This document shows positions 48,880-57,488 of a stretch of 64,000 bases of DNA, one piece after another. The stretch lies in contig CABFPG010000003.1 of assembly GCA_902141825.1 (NCBI GenBank), forward strand, positions 124,001-188,000. Direction: 5' to 3'. The notes below the pieces were generated by a model. It did no database searches. It was not told the DNA's origin and saw nothing but the letters and a program-made list of their open reading frames with translations. Within the stretch, counting starts at the first letter, position 1. Every line of letters starts with the position of its first letter. The stretch is from Thalassocella blandensis. GTDB lineage: Bacteria; Pseudomonadota; Gammaproteobacteria; Pseudomonadales; Cellvibrionaceae. Both the position numbers and the translations under genes were made by a program.

Positions 48880-49974
48880 TTGCAGATTAAAATCCACAAA
48901 ATCCCCGCTCTTTCCGCAGCCTGCCTCGGCGGCTTGTTCTTTTTATGTTTAAGCCTGGCGCTGACCTTACCGGAAAGCCACGCTCAAAGAGAACAGTTTT
49001 TATCCAACTACGGAAATGCCTTATCACAGATGGCGGCAAAGCAGGCCGTAGACGCGGCGTTTAATCACGACCTGGTTCGACTACAAGTGATCCTGCAAGA
49101 CGTCATGGCAAACCCCCACACACAGCTCGCCACAATTCACGATGTGGAGAATAATCTGCTGGTGCAGGCGGGAGAAACTCGTTTCGGCAAAGCTCAGGGC
49201 ATTGAGTTCACCGCCCCCATCGTGCTGCACGATAGCATCGCCGGCTATGTCTCGGTCAATCTAAACCCGCTTACGGAAACACTCAGCTCGACCTTAACCT
49301 TTGCCGGACTCACAACACTTTTACTTACGCTGATTGCCCTTTGGGACTTATCCCGCCAAGGGGCAATTGAAGTCGTTCCCGGTACCCGGAACACCGGCGC
49401 AGCGAAGAGCGAAGATGGGGACTCAGGCCTGGAGTTTAGTGATGGGGAAGAAGCATTTATTGAAGAGGAAGAACATGAAAGCGTGTTTTCCGTCATACAT
49501 ATTAAGAATCTCGATGTATTGAAGCAGCAGCTCAACGGGCAAAATTTTCGCGACACTATTGCCCGCCTGGAAAAAATCATTGCCGATGTAATGGCGCTTT
49601 ATGGAGGAAGCAAGTTTGTCTTGGTAGACAATTACTATGTCCTTACGTTCAAAGCCAGTGACAGCGTTGGAGAAGCCATATTCCGTTCGGCTTGTAGTGC
49701 ATACCTCATTCTCGAGCTGGCCAGCATTATTGATAAAATTCCACTGGATCTTGCCGCCCTGGTCAGCGCCCAGGAAAACGATGTCACACCGGAAAAGCTC
49801 CCGTTTGCCGGGCTCATTGTGGAAGCCTCCGCAGCACAAAACGAATTGATAAACCGTCGCGCCAACTTTATGGAGCTGGGCAAAAATGATGGCCGACAAG
49901 TAATTGCCGGCTTCAAGCAGCCTTTCCAGAATTTGCTGGACGGTCAGACGAAGCAGCTACTGCAAATTCTTTAG
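48880..49974 (+). CDS. AhpA/YtjB-like membrane protein
   Basis: 364 residues. Two hydrophobic segments (about 10-32 and 140-158) bracket a periplasmic domain of about 105 residues; a Glu/Asp-rich stretch (about 185-205) leads to a cytoplasmic domain. It resembles the AhpA/YtjB group found beside serB in gammaproteobacteria. The start codon appears to be TTG; no ATG or GTG gives the first membrane segment. The C-terminal domain has faint cyclase-like strand/helix order but no catalytic motif, so function is unknown. Confidence 0.7.
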   Translation: MQIKIHKIPALSAACLGGLFFLCLSLALTLPESHAQREQFLSNYGNALSQMAAKQAVDAAFNHDLVRLQVILQDVMANPHTQLATIHDVENNLLVQAGETRFGKAQGIEFTAPIVLHDSIAGYVSVNLNPLTETLSSTLTFAGLTTLLLTLIALWDLSRQGAIEVVPGTRNTGAAKSEDGDSGLEFSDGEEAFIEEEEHESVFSVIHIKNLDVLKQQLNGQNFRDTIARLEKIIADVMALYGGSKFVLVDNYYVLTFKASDSVGEAIFRSACSAYLILELASIIDKIPLDLAALVSAQENDVTPEKLPFAGLIVEASAAQNELINRRANFMELGKNDGRQVIAGFKQPFQNLLDGQTKQLLQIL

Positions 49975-50273
49975 TACCGCACCGCCACCTATACGGAATT
50001 TCACACGACTTGCGCCGAAAGGTTCAGGTCCGCCCCAGAAACCCGCCCGAGCTTCACTATGCTCTCGGAATTCGCCAGATGCCAGGCTGTCTTTTTGTAG
50101 GGTTTTGTGAGTTTTTTCTCATAAATCGTCACAAATCACAGCCGGCCTATGCAAAGCGCCTGGAATTTTCCCACCGCAATAAAACCGTTAAATTAGTGTC
50201 ACGCAAGCTTCATATTTGCTTTATACCCTACTGCCTTATGGGCCATCCAAAGAGTGCCGATTAGGAAAAAGTT
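49975..50273. other. Intergenic region before olsF
   Basis: 299 bases with no supported gene. TTCTCATAAATCGTCAC (50118-50134 region) partly resembles two PHO-box half-sites, but with spacing one base too short. No terminator seen. Confidence 0.35.
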
Positions 50274-52004
50274 ATGATCGATATTGAAGCCGCTGTCACC
50301 AATAAATTTCCCAGTTTTGCGAACAAGCCAGAGTTAATCCGCAAGCCCACAATTTCACTGTTGAAGAAACTGATTCACGAAGATGAAATTAATGCGTTTC
50401 TGCAATCGAACGCCGATGCCTGGGGTCTGGAATTCATAGACAGAATCTTTGAATATTTCGATTTTAGTTACACGGTCAGTGCTCGCGATCGAGCCAATAT
50501 TCCGGCACTGGGACGTGTGGTCATATTCGCCAACCACCCCATTGGCTCCCTCGATGGGCTGGCCATGCTGAAATTGATTAGCGAAGTGCGCCCGGATGTC
50601 AAAATAGTCGCTAACGACATGCTGAGTCATTTTGCAGCCTTGCAGGATTTAATTATCCCGCTGGATAACATGACCGGCGGCAGCGCCCGAAAAAGTTATA
50701 AACGTATTTTATCCAGTTTGGAAAATGAAGAAGCCATCATCATTTTTCCGGCAGGCGAAGTGTCTCGCGCGCACCCGACGGGAGTGCGCGACAGCCGATG
50801 GATGCCGGGCTTTCTGAATTTTGCCAGACGCGCCAATGCGCCACTACTCCCAGTTCATATTCAAGCCAAAAATTCGTTTCTGTTTTACAGCGCATCCATG
50901 GTATTTAAACCTCTAGGGACAGCATTACTTGCCCGGGAGATGTTTAACAAACAGTCTCGTACCATCAAGTTCAGTGTTGGCGAATGCATTACCAGCCAAT
51001 CCCTGGTGACTGAAAAAGTTCATGACCGCTATTTGGTTAGCCGCTTAAAAAAGCATTTATATAAAGTCGGGAAACATCATCGGCCGATTTTTGAAACCGA
51101 AAAAACTATTGCTCACCCGGAGAATCGGCAAAAGCTACAGGAAGAACTTCGAGCATCCCAATTTCTAGGTGAAACGCGCGATGGCAATAGAATATACCTG
51201 GTTGATTATAAAATTGATTCCGCGGTTATTCGCGAGATAGGTCGATTAAGAGAAGTATCATTTCGTAAAGTCGGTGAAGGCACCGGGCGCAAACGTGATC
51301 TGGATGAGTATGATCAACACTATCGCCATTTAGTTCTCTGGGATAGAGAAAACCTTACCATTGCTGGTGCGTATCGGTTAGGTGAAGGTGCTGCAATTAT
51401 GCGCGCTCATGGCGAGCAGGGCTTCTACACCCGCAGCCTGTATAAATTCAATCCGGAATTCCACCATTACCTTTCGCAAAGCGTAGAATTGGGCCGTAGC
51501 TTTGTTAATCCGAATTACTGGGGAAAAGCCGCGCTGGACTATCTTTGGCAAGGCTTAGGGTCCTATCTGGCGCATAACCCGGAAATTCGCTACCTGATTG
51601 GCCCCGTCAGCATGAGCGCCGACTACCCCAAAGAACTCATGGATGTTCTGGCGTATTTTTATCGGCGATACCACCCCTGCCCCAAAGAACTGGCCATTCC
51701 GTATAATCCTTACCAGTTGGACCGCCCCACCGTTGACGCCCTTGATGCGGAATTTGGCGATCTCGAAGCCAATGAGGCTTTTGACCTGATGCAGAAGCGG
51801 TTCCAGTCACTCGGACACAAATTGCCAGTGCTCTTTAAACAATATACGGCGCTTTTTGAAAAGGGCGGGTTCTATTCAATTGTGTTCAGTGTTGATCCAG
51901 ATTTTGGCGACTGCCTGGATGGCTTATGCATGGCAGACATGAGTAAATTAAAGCCAAGTAAACGCAAGCGTTATATAGAAGACACGCGTCTCACAGTCGC
52001 TTAA
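50274..52004 (+). CDS. olsF: Bifunctional ornithine lipid synthase OlsF-like
   Basis: 576 residues, two acyltransferase domains. The N-terminal half is PlsC-like: FANHPIGSLDG (NHxxxxD motif), then IIFPAGEVSR (the FPEG-like motif). The C-terminal half (about 290-500) resembles OlsB/GNAT-type N-acyltransferases, with GLGSYLAHNPEIRYLIGPVSMS and a YNPYQ segment. This combination, in this order, is that of OlsF from gammaproteobacteria and Bacteroidetes. It N-acylates ornithine, then O-acylates the product to give a phosphorus-free lipid. The membrane is the likely site. If not OlsF, a fused acyltransferase of similar type. Confidence 0.78.
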   Translation: MIDIEAAVTNKFPSFANKPELIRKPTISLLKKLIHEDEINAFLQSNADAWGLEFIDRIFEYFDFSYTVSARDRANIPALGRVVIFANHPIGSLDGLAMLKLISEVRPDVKIVANDMLSHFAALQDLIIPLDNMTGGSARKSYKRILSSLENEEAIIIFPAGEVSRAHPTGVRDSRWMPGFLNFARRANAPLLPVHIQAKNSFLFYSASMVFKPLGTALLAREMFNKQSRTIKFSVGECITSQSLVTEKVHDRYLVSRLKKHLYKVGKHHRPIFETEKTIAHPENRQKLQEELRASQFLGETRDGNRIYLVDYKIDSAVIREIGRLREVSFRKVGEGTGRKRDLDEYDQHYRHLVLWDRENLTIAGAYRLGEGAAIMRAHGEQGFYTRSLYKFNPEFHHYLSQSVELGRSFVNPNYWGKAALDYLWQGLGSYLAHNPEIRYLIGPVSMSADYPKELMDVLAYFYRRYHPCPKELAIPYNPYQLDRPTVDALDAEFGDLEANEAFDLMQKRFQSLGHKLPVLFKQYTALFEKGGFYSIVFSVDPDFGDCLDGLCMADMSKLKPSKRKRYIEDTRLTVA

Positions 52005-52216
52005 ATTGCCATTTTTTTGCGCACATATTTGTGCGCCTTAACACCTGCCCTCACACGCGTATTCAAAGGGTGGAGCCTTCACAGGGTAGCTGTGAATCTT
52101 ATGGTATCCACCCTGTCTAAACTTCAGGTTCCCCCGCTTTCAGCGTTTCACTTGTTAAATTGCCCCAAGCGCTTTAATCTAACTTGCACAAGAACCCATG
52201 CACTCGGAGTATGAAC

Positions 52217-52486
52217 ATGAGTAACGACCAGTTAAAACAATCGCTGATTAAAATTCGTGAGTCGCTAAAGTCGAATGAAGCAATGGATGAAGAAACTCTG
52301 GCGTTAGCCAAAGCGCTGGAAATAGATTTAAGCAAACTGGTGGCGGCAGACGATGCATCTATTGAAGAAATTGAAACTTCGATGGACCTGGCGACTGCAC
52401 TGGAAGCCCGGTTTGAATCAGATCATCCCGTTGCGGCAAGTTTTGTGCGAGAGATCATCAATGCTTTGCATAAGATGGGCATCTAA
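52217..52486 (+). CDS. DUF4404 family protein
   Basis: An 89-residue acidic helical protein. It begins MSNDQLKQSLIKIRESLKS and ends HPVAASFVREIINALHKMGI, both typical of DUF4404, a family of unknown function in pseudomonads and relatives. ATG 52217 is preferred because GGAG precedes it at 8 bases; ATG 52211 is two codons upstream. Monocistronic. Confidence 0.82.
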   Translation: MSNDQLKQSLIKIRESLKSNEAMDEETLALAKALEIDLSKLVAADDASIEEIETSMDLATALEARFESDHPVAASFVREIINALHKMGI

Positions 52487-52599
52487 AACAAAGCAGACCC
52501 ACAACGCATACCTCAAGGACCATAAACAACAAGACAGAATGAAGTCACGCAGCCTTGAATACAGCTGAGCAATTATTACTCAGCTGCACATAACATCAT

Positions 52600-53982
52600 C
52601 TAAGAGGATTTTTTCCAACCGAGATCCTTCTCAATTGCGCTAATCATTAAGCCAGCGATATCCTGCCCCGTCGCGGTTTCTATCCCTTCCAGACCCGGCG
52701 ACGAATTTACTTCCAGTAATAAAGGGCCTTTGGACGATCGGATAATATCTACGCCTGCCACTTTCAAGCCGAGTGTTTTTGTTGCTTTAACGGCAAGCTT
52801 TTTCTCTTCTGGCGTTACCTTCACAATCGCTGCGCTACCGCCTTGGTGAATGTTTGCGCGAAACTCACCGGGTGCAGCAGTACGTTCGATTGAGGCGACC
52901 ACCTTGCCATCAATAACAAAACAGCGTAAATCTTTACCCTGAGCCTCTTTAATAAACTCCTGCACCAACAGGTTTGCACGCAGTGATTTAATTGCATTAA
53001 TCACACTCTCAGCCGCTTTTTTAGTTTCGGCCAACACTACACCGCGCCCCTGAGTTCCCTCTAACAGTTTTACGATGAGAGGAGCACCGCCAACCATTTC
53101 AATCAGATCATTCGTATCAATGGGGGAATTGGCAAAACCCGTTGTAGGAATTTCCAAACCGCTTTTTTGCAGAAGCTGCAGTGAAAAAAGTTTGTCGCGT
53201 GAACGGCTGATGGCGTCAGAAGAGTTTAAAGTCATTACCCCCAAGGACTCAAAATGTCGAGCCAAGGCACAGCCATAAAACGTCATACTCGGACGAATAC
53301 GGGGGATAACAGCATCGTAATCATTCAGAACTTTACCACCCCGATAATGTACTTCAGGTGCATCCGCATCCAGCTTCATATAGCATTGTTTGATATTCAG
53401 AAACACCACTTCGTGGCCGCGCTGTTCACCGGCTTCAATAATACGCTTGTTACTGTAAAGTTCGGGATTACTAGCCAGCAGCCCTATTCTCAAACCCGTG
53501 AACTTTTGCTCGGTTGCACCATAAAGCTGGAGTACCTCCGAGGTTTTCTTATCTCCCAGACTGAAACTGGCAGCTGGATCTACCAGAATCTTGCCACTCA
53601 TCGCCTGACGCCCCAGCAACATGCGGTAACCCATGGCATCTCGATTGGTCAGGGTGAGCTCTACATCCCAGATCTCCCCGCCGATTTGCAACGGCGCATT
53701 GATAACATAGCGTTTTTCTTTCGTACCGCTTGAGCTTTTGACATAGCGTCGATCCACCACTGGACACTCACAACGCACCACGGTTTTGCGATTATTTTGG
53801 ATCGGGTGTACATCAAACCCAACCCAGGCTTCATTGTTGCGGGTAAATGAACGTATATTAAACGCATGCAGTGATGAGGTTTTTGCACCAGAGTCCACTC
53901 GCGCCTTAATGGCTGGAATTCCCAAACTGGGAAACCCACACCACTCTTCACTACCAACAATTATTTTGTTTTCTTCTCGCAT
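52600..53982 (-). CDS. rimK: Fusion of RimB-like retropepsin-fold domain and RimK ATP-grasp ligase
   Basis: 460 residues. Residues 1-155 form an aspartyl-protease-like domain, with [14 protein letters not shown] (D-S-G active-site-type motif) and MLLGRQAM, as in the RimB/ATP-dependent zinc protease family. Residues about 165-460 are RimK-like: [19 protein letters not shown], the ATP-grasp [14 protein letters not shown], and [13 protein letters not shown]. RimK adds glutamate to the C-terminus of ribosomal protein S6. In Pseudomonas, rimB and rimK are separate neighbouring genes; here they are one chain. Confidence 0.9.
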   Translation of the reverse strand: MREENKIIVGSEEWCGFPSLGIPAIKARVDSGAKTSSLHAFNIRSFTRNNEAWVGFDVHPIQNNRKTVVRCECPVVDRRYVKSSSGTKEKRYVINAPLQIGGEIWDVELTLTNRDAMGYRMLLGRQAMSGKILVDPAASFSLGDKKTSEVLQLYGATEQKFTGLRIGLLASNPELYSNKRIIEAGEQRGHEVVFLNIKQCYMKLDADAPEVHYRGGKVLNDYDAVIPRIRPSMTFYGCALARHFESLGVMTLNSSDAISRSRDKLFSLQLLQKSGLEIPTTGFANSPIDTNDLIEMVGGAPLIVKLLEGTQGRGVVLAETKKAAESVINAIKSLRANLLVQEFIKEAQGKDLRCFVIDGKVVASIERTAAPGEFRANIHQGGSAAIVKVTPEEKKLAVKATKTLGLKVAGVDIIRSSKGPLLLEVNSSPGLEGIETATGQDIAGLMISAIEKDLGWKKSS

Positions 53983-54318
53983 GTATTAATTCCAGACCTA
54001 GGAGAATGTATATATAGGGGAGTCACTCCCCAGATTGATTCGTTTTGGCGTTTATAAAAACACTTCGCGCTTTCATGAATTGACTAAGACAGAGAGTGTG
54101 TCGTCACGTGAATTTCAGAAGAAGGCGCTCACTAGTATAACGCCCGGCAACAGATATCCTGCAGTAAATCTCTGCGGATAATGGATATTTTCATAGCATC
54201 CGCGTGCATTCGATAGCGCCAACAGACTGCGCAACATACAGGATTTTACCTGCCCTGAGAACTGTTTTTCGTGATGAATATATTGCCAATTGCGGCTGTT
54301 CAAATGCTCATTTGGTTG
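53983..54318. other. Intergenic region rimK / cyclase gene
   Basis: 336 bases between two leftward genes. GGGGAGT-C-ACTCCCC at 54017-54031 is a perfect palindrome upstream of the RimK fusion and could be an operator. Short open frames here look like chance. Confidence 0.5.
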
Positions 54319-55746
54319 CTAGATACGTATGGTCTCTTCGGATAAATACGCACAGTCAGCTGAGTGTGTTTGACTCATGACCGCCTGGGATCGCTTCGCT
54401 TTCTTTCTGGCATACATACGTGCGTCAGCTTCTTTGACAAGATCATCAAATCGCTCGTTCCGTCGGCGGTGAACGGTAGAAGCCACACCCACACTATAGT
54501 TTAAGGTGTAGGCCTTGGTGTGATTGCGATTCGCCGATTCAACGGTGTTTTTTAAACGGTTTAGTACAACTTTATAAGCGTCTTGCTGAGTCACTACCGC
54601 AAACTCATCGCCACCAACACGCGCCACCACATCGCTGCTTCTAAAGTTAGAACGCAATAGTTCTGCAAAATCTACTAATAAGGTAGAGCCAACATCATGC
54701 CCTGAGCTGTCGTTCACCGCCTTCAGACCATCGAGGTCAAAGAACAGCACCATGACCGGTTCACCTGAGCGCTTACCTTCACGCAGCATGTGTTCACCCA
54801 GCAGGTAAAACCCTCGGCGGTTGTAGATATTCGTTAAATCATCCGTTAACGACATGTCCATCAACTGCTTTTCCAGACCATTGACGTGGTTTGCCAACCG
54901 CATGGACAACCCAATTAGACCACAGGCCGTGACAGCCGCAATCATAGTGGCCACTTGAATCAGGGAAAACACGGCAAAATTATCAATGAACAGACAAAGG
55001 CCAACAATTAAAAGTGGTAATACCACCAGGACAGGGGCAATAATCCGCGACACTTCACTGCCAATACCCACTCCGACAAACACAGAAAAAATGCCCGTCT
55101 GCACTCGCTTTATTACCAGCACCATAAACATGGCGAAGATACACAGGGTAATGCAAAGGGAGTAAAACGCCTGAACCCCCGTTTGGCTTGCGGAAATACA
55201 TTGCAGACAAAACCCGAAAAACATCAGTAGCACATTAAAAGCCAATATTAGGGTTAGTCCATCCAGAATTCTCCACCAGGGCTTTTTTAAATGCACTTCC
55301 AAACACGAAATTACGCTGTACAAAATAAAAAACAGATACGTTTGTATACTGAATTCGGTTAGCGGCTCAAATGCTACCGGCGTTCGCACAATGGATTGGG
55401 CGATCCACTGCTTTTCCAGCCAGGCTTCCAATAAAAAATAAGAAGCCGCAATCAACATAATTACTGAAGATAAGCGAATTAGCCAAAGGCGTTTGAACGA
55501 CTGAGGCTTGTGAACAAAATACGCAAGCACGCCGCCAACCAGAGTCAGGAATGCGCTGTTAAAGGCAAACAGATCACTACTGCTTAAGGCTTGTTTAAAA
55601 ATCAGAGAGAGGGAGGTGATCGCCAGCAGCAACACGCCCAAAAGCGTGGCAAAGGTCCACGTTTTACTTTGCCATCGGGCTAACCTATCGATTAAGGCAA
55701 AATCCGGCTGTCCCGAGCCATTGACCCATTGATTGATTGTGTTCAT
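54319..55746 (-). CDS. Membrane diguanylate cyclase (GGDEF)
   Basis: 475 residues. About eight hydrophobic segments occupy residues 30-285. The GGDEF domain (about 295-455) is intact: DDLTNIYNRRGFYLL, FFDLDGLKAVND, and VARVGGDEFAVV near residue 376. So it probably makes c-di-GMP. A classical RxxD inhibitory site is not obvious just upstream of the signature. The membrane part is of an unrecognised sensor type. It stands alone, with over 400 bases in front. Confidence 0.9.
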   Translation of the reverse strand: MNTINQWVNGSGQPDFALIDRLARWQSKTWTFATLLGVLLLAITSLSLIFKQALSSSDLFAFNSAFLTLVGGVLAYFVHKPQSFKRLWLIRLSSVIMLIAASYFLLEAWLEKQWIAQSIVRTPVAFEPLTEFSIQTYLFFILYSVISCLEVHLKKPWWRILDGLTLILAFNVLLMFFGFCLQCISASQTGVQAFYSLCITLCIFAMFMVLVIKRVQTGIFSVFVGVGIGSEVSRIIAPVLVVLPLLIVGLCLFIDNFAVFSLIQVATMIAAVTACGLIGLSMRLANHVNGLEKQLMDMSLTDDLTNIYNRRGFYLLGEHMLREGKRSGEPVMVLFFDLDGLKAVNDSSGHDVGSTLLVDFAELLRSNFRSSDVVARVGGDEFAVVTQQDAYKVVLNRLKNTVESANRNHTKAYTLNYSVGVASTVHRRRNERFDDLVKEADARMYARKKAKRSQAVMSQTHSADCAYLSEETIRI

Positions 55747-56152
55747 TTATCCCCCTGAGAACCAGCATTCCCGACTACTTTTCCCTGAAACATGATCCAA
55801 ACCAGCTGCTGGTGACATCCTGTTTCATATCGTTATTATCGATAGCTTAGACAATTTTCCATAAAATCCATTATTTTTTACAGAATTAGCCTCTTTTTTG
55901 GCCTGTTTTTACTAAGTGGAAATACCTAGTTGCGGAAGTTCTGCCGTTCTATGTGCAGGCGTCTACGCTTGGCAGTCAAAATAAGACGATGCTTCAAAAT
56001 AAAAACATGCCTAAACATTAGCCAAGCATGAAAACGTATAAAGCGGGAAGGTGTGGGATTTGGAACAGGAATAGGTGAACAATAAGCGAAGATCTCATCA
56101 TTCGAGTTAAACGAGCGCCTTTACAAGACACTCGCTGAATACGCTTATTAGC
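55747..56152. other. Intergenic region upstream of the cyclase gene
   Basis: 406 bases without a convincing gene, moderately AT-rich. No strong hairpin or operator-like symmetry was noted. Confidence 0.45.
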
Positions 56153-56458
56153 TTATGCGGTCAGGATGCCTGACTTTTGTAATAAGCGTGTACCTTTCGG
56201 GGTACGAACAATTGCCTTGGATGCTGGTCGTCCTTCCAGATAACCGCGCGACTCCTTATAGGGCACTACTTTTAACATTCCAGCAGATCGATCAAATATA
56301 CGCTCTACGGCTCGAATGGAAACGCCAGTACTTTCTGAAATCTGACGTACTGTTTTAGGTTCTGAAGTTTCAATCAAAACAGCCAAACTACTGAAAGTGT
56401 CTACACCTGCGGACCTCAATAATTTAAAGTCTATAGCATTCACTTTTATGACCCCCAA
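56153..56458 (-). CDS. Small winged-helix DNA-binding protein
   Basis: 101 residues. The middle (about 30-60), PKTVRQISESTGVSIRAVERIFDRS, fits a helix-turn-helix; the rest, with a basic GYLEGRPASKAIVRTPKG wing, completes a winged-helix fold. Similar small regulators occur in mobile elements and in MarR/IclR-like groups; no family is firmly recognised. It is next to about 1 kb of AT-rich non-coding DNA, so it may be an acquired gene. Confidence 0.65.
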   Translation of the reverse strand: MGVIKVNAIDFKLLRSAGVDTFSSLAVLIETSEPKTVRQISESTGVSIRAVERIFDRSAGMLKVVPYKESRGYLEGRPASKAIVRTPKGTRLLQKSGILTA

Positions 56459-57488
56459 AAAATCACATAATCAAGATGAGCTTAGAGCACAACAAAAACC
56501 GCAACATTACATCAGATTAAAGTATGTGGTCATTCACTCTTAATTAATATCTCATAAAAAAATAGTAAAAAATTCATAAAACACACGTATCGCTTTCACA
56601 ATTACACATATTTTTGCTTAAAATGGGAAAAGCCGCGCGCTTTTTAGCTGAATCTCATCGTGAATTAGAATTCAGAATATGCAGTTAAGTTCATTTACTG
56701 CAATTAAAAATCCATAGATTGGTATTATTCACTTTTCGTTCCATTTGTTTGCGCAGAAAAGAAACGCTTTTACTTTTTTACAATACCACTAAACACTTTC
56801 AATTACCGCATAGACCTGTGTAGGTAAATTTCACTGGCAGTATGTTGCTTTTTCCTGGCAATTTGCATTTGCCGTTACATTTATCCGGACCTTCACCTGG
56901 TCACATTTATTCAATACACAAAATGAAAGAGTTGAGCAGTTATGCTGTTTGCTTAATGTTATAGCGATTTGAAATACATACCCTCAAAGCATGTGCCTGC
57001 AGCACACAAAATTCCAAAGTGACCGTTTAGTAAAAATCCAAGCAAAAAGTTTTTCTCGTACGCTCTGGCAAATTATTTTACATGCCGGGTCATACAAAAC
57101 GCTTTACATTCAAATATATGTTGCTGGCCGTTTAATTCTTTGATTCGTGAGGTTTGTGGTAGCTGGAGACTCCCTGTTTTTGCAGTTACGCTCTTACTGC
57201 ACTTAAGCGTTACGCAACGCCTGTGATCAAGCGTATGCAGCTCGGATTTTTGATGAATACCATATCAATGCCCTTCTTGTGTTATTCGCGAGAAGGACGG
57301 GGTGGATGTGATATGCAATATATACTGACCAGTCCATATTATGTGGCGAACTTAGCGATACTAGTTCACATTTTTTTGAAAAAGTAACGACTTTTTCTTT
57401 TGCATAGCCCGCCAAGCTCCGGCTAAGTTCGCCAAATATATTACACACTGCTTATTTTCATAAACGAAGTTGTGTTTTTTTACACAAA
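56459..57488. other. AT-rich ~1-kb non-coding region behind the MksFEB operon
   Basis: 1030 bases without a credible gene, visibly more AT-rich than its neighbours (especially 56460-56900). It lies where jetD/mksG would be expected downstream of mksB. A palindromic element occupies 57344-57434. A 73-codon frame at 57227-57448 covers that element and looks like chance translation. Confidence 0.65.
57344..57434. repeat. Palindromic element (13-bp inverted repeat with nested hairpins)
   Basis: TGGCGAACTTAGC (57344-57356) and GCTAAGTTCGCCA (57422-57434) are exact reverse complements. Inside are a second hairpin (GAAAAAGT, AACG, ACTTTTTC at about 57379-57398) and a partial one joining ATGTG/GAACT to AGTTC/CACAT. 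The whole 91 bases can fold into a cruciform or branched RNA. It may be a MITE, a REP-like unit or a folded recombination site. Confidence 0.75.

Noticed and set aside
49950-50120. Minus-strand frame with protein-like sequence (GFWGGPEPFGASR)
   Set aside because: Open for about 50 codons but with no ATG, TTG or suitable GTG start, and it overlaps the end of the AhpA-like gene. Kept as intergenic.
52019-52036. GCGCACA-TATT-TGTGCGC hairpin after olsF
   Set aside because: It follows rather than precedes the T-run, so it does not fit a plus-strand terminator; too short to call otherwise.
57227-57448. 73-codon minus-strand frame
   Set aside because: It runs through the palindromic element, has no recognisable family features and lacks a good ribosome site; best read as chance translation of the repeat.
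56459-57488. Possible remnant of jetD/mksG
   Set aside because: I read the three minus-strand frames for topoisomerase-VI/Toprim-like motifs and found none; only stops and AT-rich sequence.
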